A DNA stretch of 64,000 bases, from assembly GCF_000378985.1 (NCBI RefSeq), contig NZ_KB905370.1, positions 5,330,799-5,394,798 on the forward strand, written 5' to 3'. The notes below the pieces were generated by a model. It saw nothing but the letters and a program-made list of their open reading frames with translations, searched no databases and had not been told where the DNA came from. Below, in pieces: positions 1-7,723 of this stretch. Numbering within the stretch: position 1 is the first letter of the stretch; the number at the start of each line of letters is the position of its first letter. The DNA is from Ensifer sp. BR816. GTDB taxonomy: Bacteria; Pseudomonadota; Alphaproteobacteria; Rhizobiales; Rhizobiaceae. The translations under genes and the position numbers were made by a program.

Positions 1-197
1 GGGAAGGGCGTCCCGATTTGTTGGGAAACGATGTTGAAGCTTGAGTTTCCTCGCCATATGAGGGAACCCGCGAAGCGTGCAGCTGTCGTACCGGGCGATC
101 TCTGACGAAGGAGCCCGGGGCGGACACTTGGCTTGTGAAAGTGGGTCTTTCGAATGGCGACCCGGCAATGGGACAATAAGGTACCGGTATCCGGCTG
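1..197. other. Noncoding region upstream of mrcA
   Basis: No convincing gene is visible here. A long open frame on the + strand that starts inside this stretch runs out of frame over the whole 5' half of mrcA and has an Arg-rich shadow composition, so I left it out. The promoter and leader of mrcA should lie here, but I see no strong -35/-10 pair and no strong Shine-Dalgarno directly before the mrcA ATG. Confidence 0.5.
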
Positions 198-2651
198 ATG
201 ATCAGACTGATTGGATATTTTTTCGGCGTTGGTGCGTTTCTGCTGCTCGGCGTTGCCGCAGTGGTCGCGATCTATCTCGGGGCGATCACCAAGGATTTGC
301 CCGACTACGAGGTGCTTGCGAAATATGCCCCGCCGGTCACGACCCGTTTTCACGCCGGAAATGGTGCTCTGATTGCCGAATATGCGCGCGAGCGCCGTCT
401 CTATCTGCCGATCCAGGCCATACCGGATCGCGTCAAGGCGGCCTTCATTTCCGCCGAAGACAAGAATTTCTACCAGCATCCGGGCATCGACGTCACCGGG
501 CTTGCCCGCGCCATCACCGTCAACCTCCAGAATTTCGGCTCCGGCCGGCGTCCGGTCGGTGCCTCGACGATCACCCAGCAGGTGGCGAAGAACTTCCTGC
601 TCAACTCCGACCAGACCTACGACCGCAAGATCAAGGAGGCGATCCTCTCCTTCCGCATCGAACAGGCCTACAGCAAGGATCGCATTCTCGAGCTCTATCT
701 GAACGAGATCTTCTTCGGTCTGAATTCCTACGGCGTTGCCGGTGCGTCGCTGACCTATTTCGACAAGTCCGTCACGGAACTGACCGTTGCCGAGGCGGCC
801 TATCTTGCGGCCCTGCCGAAAGGACCGGCCAACTATCATCCGTTCCGCAAGACCGAAGCGGCGATCGAGCGCCGCAACTGGGTGATCGACCGCATGGTCG
901 AGAACGGCTATGTGAGCAAACCGGATGGAGAGGAGGCGAAGAAACAGCCTCTCGGCGTGACGCCGCGCCGCGGCGGTGCGCATCTGTTCGCGTCGGACTA
1001 CTTCGCCGAAGAGGTCCGCCGGCAGATCATCCAGAAATATGGCGACAACGCTCTTTACGAAGGCGGCCTTTCGGTGCGCACGTCGCTCGATCCTCACCTG
1101 CAGATCATTGCGCGCAAGGCGCTGCAGGATGGGCTCTTGAGCTATGACGAGCGCCGCGGGTTTCGCGGACCGATCAAGACGATCGAGATCGGTGGTGATT
1201 GGGGCGAGCCGCTGAGCAAGGTCCCGGCACTCAACGACGTGCCGGAATGGAAGCTCGCCGTCGTGCTCGCCGTCGACAGCGAAGGCGCCGAGATCGGCAT
1301 CCAGCCGGAGAAGGAAGCCTCCGGCCAAATCGTCCCGGAACGCGTCACCGGACATATTTCCGCGGAGAACATGCAATGGGCCTATCGTTCTGCCGGCGGC
1401 CAGCGCAAGACGGCGAAGTCTCCCGAGGGTGCAGTCGGCCCCGGTGATGTCGTCTATGTCGAGCCGCTCGAGGCGCAAGGGCAATATCGCTTGCGCCAGC
1501 CGCCAAAGGTTCAGGGCGGCCTGGTGGCGATGGACCCGCATACGGGCCGCGTGCTGGCGATGGTCGGCGGCTTTTCCTACGGCCAGTCGGAGTTCAACCG
1601 CGCTACGCAGGCGATGCGCCAGCCCGGTTCCTCTTTCAAGCCTTTCGTCTATGCGGCAGCCCTCGACAATGGCTATACCCCGGCCTCGGTCATTCTCGAT
1701 GCGCCGATCGAGATCGTCGCCGGCGGTCAGGTGTGGCGGCCGGAAAACTACGGCGGCGGCTCGGCCGGGCCTTCGACGCTGCGGCTCGGCATCGAGAAGT
1801 CCCGCAACCTGATGACGGTGCGGCTTGCCAACGACATGGGCATGAACCTCGTCGCCGAATATGCCGAGCGCTTCGGCATCTACGACAAGATGCCGCCGCT
1901 CCTTTCCATGTCGCTCGGCTCCGGCGAGACGACGGTGCTGCGCATGGTGTCGGCCTATGCGGTTATCGCCAATGGCGGCAAGCAGATCAAACCGTCGCTG
2001 ATCGACCGGATTCAGGATCGCTACGGCAAGACCATCTTCCGCCACGAGGACCGCACCTGCGACAATTGCAACGCCGACGATTGGGCCGAGCAGGAAGAGC
2101 CGGTCTTGACCGACAACCGCCAGCAGGTCCTCGACCCGATGACCTCCTACCAGATCACCTCGATGATGGAGGGCGTGGTCGCGCGAGGCACGGCCGCGGG
2201 CAAGATCCAGCTGGATCGCCCCGTCGCCGGAAAGACCGGCACGACCAACGACGAGAAGGATGCCTGGTTCGTCGGCTACACGCCCGATCTCGTCGCCGGC
2301 CTCTATCTCGGCTTCGACGATCCGGCGCCGCTCGGCCGTGGTGCGACAGGCGGCAGCCTGTCGGCGCCGATCTTCAACGCCTTCATGCAGGAGGCGATCA
2401 AGGGCACTCAGCCGGGCAAGTTCGTGGTGCCGGAAGGCATGAGCCTGATTCCGGTCAACCGCAAGACCGGCATGGCGGCGGTCGAGGGCGAGCCGGACAC
2501 GATCATCGAAGCCTTCAAGCCGGGAACAGGCCCTGCCGAAACCTTCTCGGTCATCGGCGACCTCGATGAATATGCACCGCCGGAGGAGATATTGAAGAAC
2601 TCTCCGCAGGCCAACCAGGCCGTGACCTCCGGCTCCAACGGTCTCTTCTGA
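198..2651 (+). CDS. mrcA: Penicillin-binding protein 1A (bifunctional transglycosylase/transpeptidase)
   Basis: This 817-aa class A PBP polymerises lipid II and cross-links peptidoglycan on the periplasmic side of the inner membrane. One N-terminal membrane anchor (about residues 5-28) is followed by a GT51 transglycosylase domain containing the EDKNFYQHPG motif, with the catalytic Glu near residue 90, and the QQVAKN and RKIKE motifs. The transpeptidase domain carries SxxK as SSFK (Ser478), SxN as SRN and KTG as AGKTGTT (Lys679). Length and motif order match PBP1a. The ATG at 198 gives an immediate membrane anchor. It precedes prfB on the same strand, with a hairpin between them. In rhizobia this gene is usually called ponA or mrcA. 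Confidence 0.95.
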   Translation: MIRLIGYFFGVGAFLLLGVAAVVAIYLGAITKDLPDYEVLAKYAPPVTTRFHAGNGALIAEYARERRLYLPIQAIPDRVKAAFISAEDKNFYQHPGIDVTGLARAITVNLQNFGSGRRPVGASTITQQVAKNFLLNSDQTYDRKIKEAILSFRIEQAYSKDRILELYLNEIFFGLNSYGVAGASLTYFDKSVTELTVAEAAYLAALPKGPANYHPFRKTEAAIERRNWVIDRMVENGYVSKPDGEEAKKQPLGVTPRRGGAHLFASDYFAEEVRRQIIQKYGDNALYEGGLSVRTSLDPHLQIIARKALQDGLLSYDERRGFRGPIKTIEIGGDWGEPLSKVPALNDVPEWKLAVVLAVDSEGAEIGIQPEKEASGQIVPERVTGHISAENMQWAYRSAGGQRKTAKSPEGAVGPGDVVYVEPLEAQGQYRLRQPPKVQGGLVAMDPHTGRVLAMVGGFSYGQSEFNRATQAMRQPGSSFKPFVYAAALDNGYTPASVILDAPIEIVAGGQVWRPENYGGGSAGPSTLRLGIEKSRNLMTVRLANDMGMNLVAEYAERFGIYDKMPPLLSMSLGSGETTVLRMVSAYAVIANGGKQIKPSLIDRIQDRYGKTIFRHEDRTCDNCNADDWAEQEEPVLTDNRQQVLDPMTSYQITSMMEGVVARGTAAGKIQLDRPVAGKTGTTNDEKDAWFVGYTPDLVAGLYLGFDDPAPLGRGATGGSLSAPIFNAFMQEAIKGTQPGKFVVPEGMSLIPVNRKTGMAAVEGEPDTIIEAFKPGTGPAETFSVIGDLDEYAPPEEILKNSPQANQAVTSGSNGLF

Positions 2652-2668
2652 GTCTTGCGTTCGATACC

Positions 2669-2702
2669 GATGCCCGTCGCCTTTACTTCGGCGGCGGGCA
2701 TC
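2669..2702 (+). terminator. Hairpin between mrcA and prfB
   Basis: A 13-bp stem (2669-2681 with 2690-2702, one G-U pair) encloses an 8-base loop. The base composition fits an intrinsic terminator stem, but no clean T-run follows, so it may instead be an mRNA 3'-stabilising or Rho-assisted element. Confidence 0.5.
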
Positions 2703-2748
2703 GCTATTTGACCCTGACATTCCTCAGGCCACATCAAGAAGCAGGAAC

Positions 2749-3880
2749 ATGCGCAGCGAAATCGAGAATATTGTCGACGAAATCAAGCAGGCCATAAGCC
2801 TGCTGAGGAGGCATCTTTGACTGGGACCAGGCGGTAAGACGACTGGACTGGTTGAACAACAAGGCGGAAGATCCGTCGCTCTGGAACGATGCCGCCGAGG
2901 CGCAGAAACTGATGCGCGAGCGCCAGCAGCTCGACGACAGCATCACGGGCCTGCGCCGCTTCGAGCAGCAGCTCAGCGATAACATCGAACTCATCGAGCT
3001 CGGTGAAGAGGAAGGCGATTCGGCGATCGTCACCGATGCCGAGGGAGCGTTGCGTGAGCTGCGCAACGAGGCAGCGAAGAAACAGGTCGAGGCCATGCTT
3101 TCGGGCGAGGCGGATCGGAACGACACCTATCTCGAAGTTCATTCGGGCGCCGGCGGCACCGAGAGCCAGGACTGGGCCAACATGCTGCTCCGCATGTATT
3201 CCCGCTGGGCGGAACGCCAGGGCTACAAAGTGGAGCTCCTGGAAATCCAGGACGGCGAAGAGGCCGGCATCAAGTCGGCGACGCTGCTCGTCAAGGGCCA
3301 CAACGCCTATGGCTGGCTGAAGACGGAATCGGGCGTCCATCGGCTCGTCCGCATCTCGCCCTATGACAGCAACGCGCGACGGCACACCTCGTTTTCATCC
3401 ATCTGGGTGTACCCGGTCGTCGACGATTCGATCCAGATCGACATCAACGAAGGCGACTGCCGCATCGATACCTATCGTTCGTCGGGCGCCGGCGGCCAGC
3501 ACGTCAACACCACCGACTCCGCAGTGCGCATCACGCACATGCCGAGCGGTATCGTCGTACAGTGCCAGCAGGAGCGCTCGCAGCACAAGAACCGCGCCAA
3601 GGCCTGGGACATGCTGCGCGCCCGGCTTTACGAAGCCGAGCTGAAGAAGCGCGAGGAAGCAGCCAATGCCGAAGCCGCCTCGAAGACCGATATCGGCTGG
3701 GGTCACCAGATCCGCTCCTACGTCCTGCAGCCCTACCAGTTGGTCAAGGACCTGAGGACAGGCGTCGAAAGCACGAGCCCCGGCGACGTGCTCGACGGCG
3801 AGCTCAACGAGTTCATGGAGGCGGCGCTCGCCCATCGCGTCAGCGGCGGCGCGGACGCGGTCGTCGAGGACCTGAACTGA
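2749..3880 (+). CDS. prfB: Peptide chain release factor 2 (programmed +1 frameshift)
   Basis: RF2 reads UAA and UGA stop codons and triggers peptidyl-tRNA hydrolysis on the ribosome. Translation starts at ATG 2749, runs 23 codons, and meets an in-frame TGA at 2818-2820. Upstream lies a Shine-Dalgarno-like AGGAGG (2806-2811) and then CTT TGA C, the canonical autoregulatory +1 frameshift site. After skipping T2818, reading continues GAC TGG GAC into the long frame that ends at 3880. The body has the RF2 recognition loop, read here as SPY rather than the usual SPF within a [13 protein letters not shown] context, and the catalytic GGQ in [17 protein letters not shown]. An annotation starting at TTG 2852 would lose the N-terminus and the control site. 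Confidence 0.97.
2806..2821 (+). promoter_or_regulatory. prfB programmed +1 frameshift signal
   Basis: AGGAGG sits three bases upstream of CTT followed by TGA C. This matches the known RF2 feedback element: low RF2 makes the ribosome pause at UGA, and the upstream SD pairing pushes the P-site Leu-tRNA by one base from CUU to UUU. Both reading frames join correctly only through this shift. Confidence 0.96.
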
Positions 3881-3906
3881 CCTCTTCCGAGAGATAGGTA
3901 AGATCA

Positions 3907-3937
3907 ACGGCCGGGGCTTCCCGGCCGTTCTTTTTTG
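3907..3937 (+). terminator. Rho-independent terminator of prfB
   Basis: An 8-bp GC-rich stem (ACGGCCGG with CCGGCCGT) and a 6-base loop are followed by a TTC and six T (3931-3936). It lies 27 bp after the prfB stop and just before the 3' end of the convergent gene on the - strand, so it separates the two convergent transcripts. Confidence 0.9.
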
Positions 3938-3940
3938 GGT

Positions 3941-4429
3941 TCAGTTCGTCGCGCGCTCGATCTTGATGTCGCCGACTTCGTCGATGAGCACCGTCCAGGC
4001 TTCCGGTTCGGTGGCGGATGGGTCCGTCTTCAGGTGGACGGTCGCGAACATTCCCGGCTGTCGCGTGATGCCGGTCGAGGTTTCGGGCCGAATGTCGGTG
4101 ACGAAAGGCTTCATCGCTGAGAATTCCTCGAGTTCGGCGGAGGAGACCAGCTTGGGGCCGGCCGGTGTCGATGCGATCTGCTGGAGATGGATCTGTGCGG
4201 TGCCGTCCGTCTGCCGAACGGCAATCAGCTTGTAGTAGCCCCGCTGCGCGGCTGCGGTCCCTTGGGTGCCGTCGGCCGGGGCCTCCGACGGCGCTGCGCC
4301 GGCCCCGTCCTCCCAATAGCCTGTGCTCGTCACGAAAGTGACGTTCGAGGGTACGATATCCCCTTCCTGAGCCCGCAGAGCGCCGGCGGCGAAGACCAGG
4401 CAAAGCGCGATCAACAGCGTCTTGTACAT
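3941..4429 (-). CDS. Secreted hypothetical protein
   Basis: 162 aa on the - strand. The N-terminus (MYKTLLIALCLVFAAGALRA, then Q) is a clear Sec signal peptide with an AxA-like cleavage site near residue 20, so a periplasmic location is inferred. The mature part is small, rich in Thr, Ala and Pro, without Cys, and has no catalytic motif I recognise. It sits upstream of the prfB terminator and 100 bp downstream of nadK on the same strand. I believe such proteins occur across rhizobia as conserved hypotheticals, but I cannot name a family. Confidence 0.75.
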   Translation of the reverse strand: MYKTLLIALCLVFAAGALRAQEGDIVPSNVTFVTSTGYWEDGAGAAPSEAPADGTQGTAAAQRGYYKLIAVRQTDGTAQIHLQQIASTPAGPKLVSSAELEEFSAMKPFVTDIRPETSTGITRQPGMFATVHLKTDPSATEPEAWTVLIDEVGDIKIERATN

Positions 4430-4529
4430 TGGCGAAAATCCATAGCGAATGTCGGGTGGCCATCGCCGCTTGCAGCGTCGAACGACGACCGCGTCTGCCG
4501 CATACCATATCGGTCTGCAACGTGAGATT

Positions 4530-5300
4530 TCAATTGGAGAACTGCTCGGTCAGAATGCGGTCGGACCAGGAGTGGTCCGGATCGGACAGAATCCGGGCCG
4601 TCAGCTTCTCCGACTCGGCGATGCGCACCCGCACGACCGACTTGACCTCCTGGTGGTCGGCGACGGCATTCACCGGCCGCTTGTCGGCTTCGAGAATCTC
4701 GATTTCGACGGTGACGCGATTGGGAAGCAGGGCGCCGCGCCAGCGTCGTGGCCGGAAGGGACTGACGGGGGTGAGCGCGAGAAGAGGGGCCTCCAGCGGC
4801 AGGATTGGCCCATGCGCGGAGAGATTGTACGCCGTCGAGCCGGCCGGCGTCGCCAGCAGCAGACCGTCGCAGGTCAGCTCATCAAGCCGCACCTTCCCGT
4901 CGACGATGACCTTGAGCTTGGCGGCCTGGTAGGATTGCCGGAAGAGATAGACCTCATTGATTGCGAGCGCCGTGAACTCGTTGCCGTTGACGTCGACCGT
5001 GCGCATTTCCAGGGGGTGGAAGGCGTTATCGACGGCACTGGCGATGCGCTCGCGCAGGTTTTTGGTACTGTAGCGGTTCATCAGGAAACCGACCGAGCCG
5101 CGATTCATGCCGTAGACGCGCTTGCCGGTGTTCATTGTCTTGTGCAGCGTGTGCAACATGAAGCCGTCGCCGCCGAGCGCGACGATCACGTCGGCGTCCT
5201 CGGGATCGTGGTCGCCGTATATCGCCCCGAGTTCCTTCGCCGCTTTCTGCGCCTCTTCGGCCGTCGACGCAATGAAGGCGAGTGTGCTGAACTGGGTCAT
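4530..5300 (-). CDS. nadK: NAD kinase
   Basis: 256 aa. It phosphorylates NAD to NADP with ATP or polyphosphate in the cytoplasm. The diagnostic GGDG motif appears in VIVALGGDGFMLHTLHK (about residues 45). It is followed by YGMNRGSVGFLMN, the NE/D region (ALNEVYLFRQ) and the glycine-rich TPAGSTAYNLSAHGPILPL segment typical of the family. Length is normal for alphaproteobacterial NadK, which lacks the N-terminal extension of enterobacterial enzymes. It is transcribed away from the tRNA-Thr gene. Confidence 0.95.
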   Translation of the reverse strand: MTQFSTLAFIASTAEEAQKAAKELGAIYGDHDPEDADVIVALGGDGFMLHTLHKTMNTGKRVYGMNRGSVGFLMNRYSTKNLRERIASAVDNAFHPLEMRTVDVNGNEFTALAINEVYLFRQSYQAAKLKVIVDGKVRLDELTCDGLLLATPAGSTAYNLSAHGPILPLEAPLLALTPVSPFRPRRWRGALLPNRVTVEIEILEADKRPVNAVADHQEVKSVVRVRIAESEKLTARILSDPDHSWSDRILTEQFSN

Positions 5301-5454
5301 GCATTCAGTCCGTTTGTCGTTGCGGCGGCACGCCGTTCAATTCTGTGCTGGTTTTCTGGCACGACCCTGCGGCGAGTGCACCCGAAAATTTCAGGGTGTC
5401 CGCATTTTTGCTTTACACCGAGTCAGAATATGGTAACTCCCGTGGTCCAAGCGT

Positions 5455-5530
5455 GCCCTTATAGCTCAGTTGGTAGAGCGGCTGATTTGTAATCAGTAGG
5501 TCGGGAGTTCGAGTCTCTCTGGGGGCACCA
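5455..5530 (+). tRNA. tRNA-Thr (anticodon TGT)
   Basis: 76 nt with an encoded 3' CCA. The acceptor stem is GCCCTTA with TGGGGGC (two G-U pairs), the D-loop AGCTCAGTTGGTAGAGC, the anticodon TGT at 5488-5490 within a CTGAT/ATCAG stem, and the T-loop GTTCGAGTC. It marks the left edge of an accessory stretch. I looked for a repeated copy of its 3' end as an att site further right and did not see one. Confidence 0.97.
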
Positions 5531-5692
5531 AAAATCCCTTTTATTTCAGTTGCTTGTGCGGCCTCCTAATTGAGCGTTAGCTGCGCTTCGCGCCGGGCTA
5601 ACGCGGCCGCTAACGATCGGCAGCGAGGTGATTTGGCTTTTTGTGGATAGTTTATGCATCTAGCTAGGGTCAAAGTTTGATACGTATGGGGT

Positions 5693-6625
5693 ATGAACTT
5701 GGCGAACCCACCTACCAAACACCACTATATCCCTGCCTTTTATTTGCGGCGCTGGCGAGACCCTGGGGACGGCAAGGTCACTGAGTTCACTAAGCCGTAC
5801 AAGGCCATTGCCGTCAAACGCGTGACGCCAGAGGGGACGGGATACGAAGAACGACTCTATGAGCTTAGAGGCTATGAGCCCTTGCTTGCACAACAAGTCG
5901 AGGAGCGCTTCTTTAAGCCGGTCGATACTTGGGCATCGAATTCGCTCGACTTGATTGAGCGCCACGGTCATCAAGCGCCTTGGACAAGCCACAGCCGACC
6001 GGCCTGGACGCGCTTTATTCTGTCGCTGCTTCTCCGCTGCCCAGAGGACATAGAGGTTTTCCGAGAATGGTGGCATGAGGACTTCAGTCGTACGGATGAG
6101 GAGTCTGAGGCCCGCTATCAGTCAGCGCGTGGGTCTGACGATCCGAAGACCTTTTCAGAATACTTAGCTGGGCAGTCGCTCGCCAAGAAAGAGCGGCACC
6201 AGTTCGAGATATTCTACTCGTTGGTGGACGACGCCAGTGTCGGCGGCAAGATCAATAATATGCATTGGCGTATACTTCAGACGCCCGCTCGCGCACCGAT
6301 GCTTCTAACCTCTGACCGGCCAATTATCCGGACGGATAGCCTTGCGGGAGCAGGAGGTCACATCGCATTGCCGATCGGACCGCGCTTGCTTTTCATCGGC
6401 TCCCACGACACGAACTTCCTTAAGAGCATTCTGAAGGCCGACCAAGTGGCCCTTGTGAAAGAATGTAATCGGCAAGTCGTCGAATCAGCGGCGCGGTTCG
6501 TTTACGGCCTCGACGAAAGCCAGCGACGATTTGTCGAGAATCGTTTCGGGAAATCGCCACAGCCGAGATTAATGGAAAGCATTGTACAACGCCGTCGTGA
6601 CAGTGTTTCCGAACGCCACCAGTAA
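5693..6625 (+). CDS. DUF4238 domain protein
   Basis: 310 aa. The N-terminus has KHHYIPAFYLRRW, the hallmark opening of DUF4238 proteins, whose biochemical function I do not know. The rest is soluble and Trp/Arg-rich, with no signal peptide or membrane segment. A second conserved-looking block (APMLLTSDRPIIRTD, then IALPIGPRLLFIGS) fits the middle to C-terminal part of that family. It starts 160 bp after tRNA-Thr and has less GC-biased codon use than its neighbours, so horizontal acquisition at the tRNA is likely. No partner gene is intact beside it. An intergenic inverted repeat (GTTAGC...GCTAAC, about 5575-5602) lies upstream. Confidence 0.8.
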   Translation: MNLANPPTKHHYIPAFYLRRWRDPGDGKVTEFTKPYKAIAVKRVTPEGTGYEERLYELRGYEPLLAQQVEERFFKPVDTWASNSLDLIERHGHQAPWTSHSRPAWTRFILSLLLRCPEDIEVFREWWHEDFSRTDEESEARYQSARGSDDPKTFSEYLAGQSLAKKERHQFEIFYSLVDDASVGGKINNMHWRILQTPARAPMLLTSDRPIIRTDSLAGAGGHIALPIGPRLLFIGSHDTNFLKSILKADQVALVKECNRQVVESAARFVYGLDESQRRFVENRFGKSPQPRLMESIVQRRRDSVSERHQ

Positions 6626-6923
6626 CGAACTGGATTGCAGACGTTCGGTTTTGCCACTAGACCAGCCGCCTGACGCTGTCGCCGCCTCCAGCCAGACGCG
6701 ACGAACGGCGGCGTCCCAGTCGTCCTGAAGCGAGAAGTGGACCCGGTCGGGCAGCGCCGTGCCGACGTTCTTCCAGGGCATTACCCGCCGCCCGGCGCAC
6801 CACGACGTCCTGCATTGGCTTCGGCATCCGGCGGACGAGGTCCAGAATCTCGGCGGCGTCCTCCCTGTGGTGGCGCTCGATTCGGCGGGTGGCGAAGCGG
6901 ATGCGCGGCGGCGGCGTCTTCAT
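6569..6923 (-). pseudogene. Frameshifted remnant of a small HTH-like phage/island protein
   Basis: Two overlapping - strand frames seem to be halves of one gene. Frame A starts at ATG 6923 (MKTPPPRIRFATRRIERHH...) and reads sensibly up to VVVRRAAG. Frame B then continues with MPWKNVGTALPDRVHFSLQDDW and AVRRVWLEAA. Removing one A of the AA pair complementary to 6781-6782 would join them as RRAAG-MPWKNVG. The PWK turn followed by a basic helix resembles short phage-type HTH proteins such as DUF6362, but that is inference. The 3' end runs into the convergent DUF4238 gene. A sequencing error would give the same picture. Confidence 0.4.
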
Positions 6924-6954
6924 CTTGAGCTTGTGCGCCGGCGTCCGCGCTGGG

Positions 6955-7212
6955 TCAGGCGGTTCCCGTGGTCGGTGGCGAAAGCTTCCCGGCGACCGAA
7001 AGCATGTGCCGGATCTCGGGCAATGTCGCTTCAATGAGCCCCTCAGTCGCGCCGTGCGACGGATCGAGGATCAGCCTCAATGCCTGCTCCGCATTCTCCG
7101 GCGTCAGCCGCAGGCCGGCGATCCATAGAGTAAGCACCACTTTGGCGGCCAGGGCCATGGTCGTGGCGAGGGCTGCGGTTTCAAGCTGGTTCGTCTCTTT
7201 CTCGCTGTGCAT
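6955..7212 (-). CDS. Small hypothetical protein
   Basis: 85 aa if started at ATG 7212 (MHSEKETNQLETAALA...). It contains a hydrophobic helix (TMALAAKVVLTLWIAGL) and a helical C-terminus (ENAEQALRLILDPSHGATEGLIEATLPEIRHML). The start overlaps the end of the preceding short frame (7181), and 31 bp separate its stop from the next remnant, which looks like a compact phage or island gene string. Family not recognised. It may be real or decaying. Confidence 0.45.
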   Translation of the reverse strand: MHSEKETNQLETAALATTMALAAKVVLTLWIAGLRLTPENAEQALRLILDPSHGATEGLIEATLPEIRHMLSVAGKLSPPTTGTA

Positions 7213-7324
7213 GCGCCGTCGGCTCCTTCTTTGGGTTGTGCGACCTTGCCGTGAGTCTTTGCGGCGCCGCAAGCGGTGTGAGGTGCGGCGCGATGGCTGA
7301 GAACTCCGACGGCTTCATGTTCAT
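7181..7324 (-). CDS. Very short hypothetical ORF
   Basis: About 47 aa from ATG 7324 (MNMKPSEFSAIAPHLTPLA...), ending in HAQRERDEPA and overlapping the next - strand gene by 32 bp. The frame stays open up to 7399, giving a 72-aa alternative. Support is only the overlap arrangement and a plausible composition, so it may be a fragment of a longer lost gene. Confidence 0.25.
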   Translation of the reverse strand: MNMKPSEFSAIAPHLTPLAAPQRLTARSHNPKKEPTAHAQRERDEPA

Positions 7325-7399
7325 GGCAATCAAGCCACCGCCGATGCCGCCAGCGGAAAGGGCTGCAGTTCGGCTGCAGCTTGCCCTCTTCCCCGTCAT

Positions 7400-7652
7400 T
7401 TGTGTGGGTCAATGGCGAGCACCAGGCGCTCAAAGCGCGGCGTCTTGGGATTGATCCATTTGCCGTACGTCTGGCGGCATTCTCCCGCGTAATGGGGAGG
7501 CCGGCCGACGCCTCTTGTCACCGTCGAAGGTGATGCCTCCGCTCGCGTGCATGCGCCGGATTCTACGACGCACCTGGCTGTCGTTTCTCTGTGAAACTAT
7601 CACATTGTATTTTACCGTTATAATTAATGTATACGAAGATAATACATTTTTC
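7400..7652. other. Noncoding, partly AT-rich region before the GntR gene
   Basis: No supported gene. The last part (about 7590-7650) is markedly AT-rich against a GC-rich background, typical of a foreign junction or a strong regulatory region. It ends in the palindrome and promoter described separately. Confidence 0.5.
7627..7647. promoter_or_regulatory. Candidate GntR operator (ATGTAT-N9-ATACAT)
   Basis: A perfect 6-bp inverted repeat with a 9-base spacer lies just upstream of the predicted -35 box of the gntR-led operon. FCD-type GntR regulators usually bind short inverted repeats near their own promoters, so autoregulation is a reasonable inference. Confidence 0.5.
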
Positions 7653-7681
7653 TTGACTCAAGGCTCTTCGGCTGCGACATT
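7653..7681 (+). promoter_or_regulatory. Candidate sigma-70 promoter of the catabolic operon
   Basis: TTGACT at 7653-7658, a 17-bp spacer, then GACATT at 7676-7681; the -35 is near consensus and the -10 weak. A start site near 7688 would exclude the GTG at 7682 as a translation start and supports the GTG at 7724. Confidence 0.45.
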
Positions 7682-7723
7682 GTGCAGACCAAGCCAACTG
7701 TAGCGGTGTCAGAGGAGGTCCCC

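Noticed and set aside
77-1147. A 356-codon open frame overlapping the 5' part of mrcA
   Set aside because: Arg-rich shadow composition in another frame of a gene with full PBP1a motifs; no family resemblance.
5500-7700. Direct repeat of the tRNA-Thr 3' end that would mark an integrated element
   Set aside because: No second copy of the T-arm/acceptor sequence found by eye up to the azoR region; island status rests only on context.
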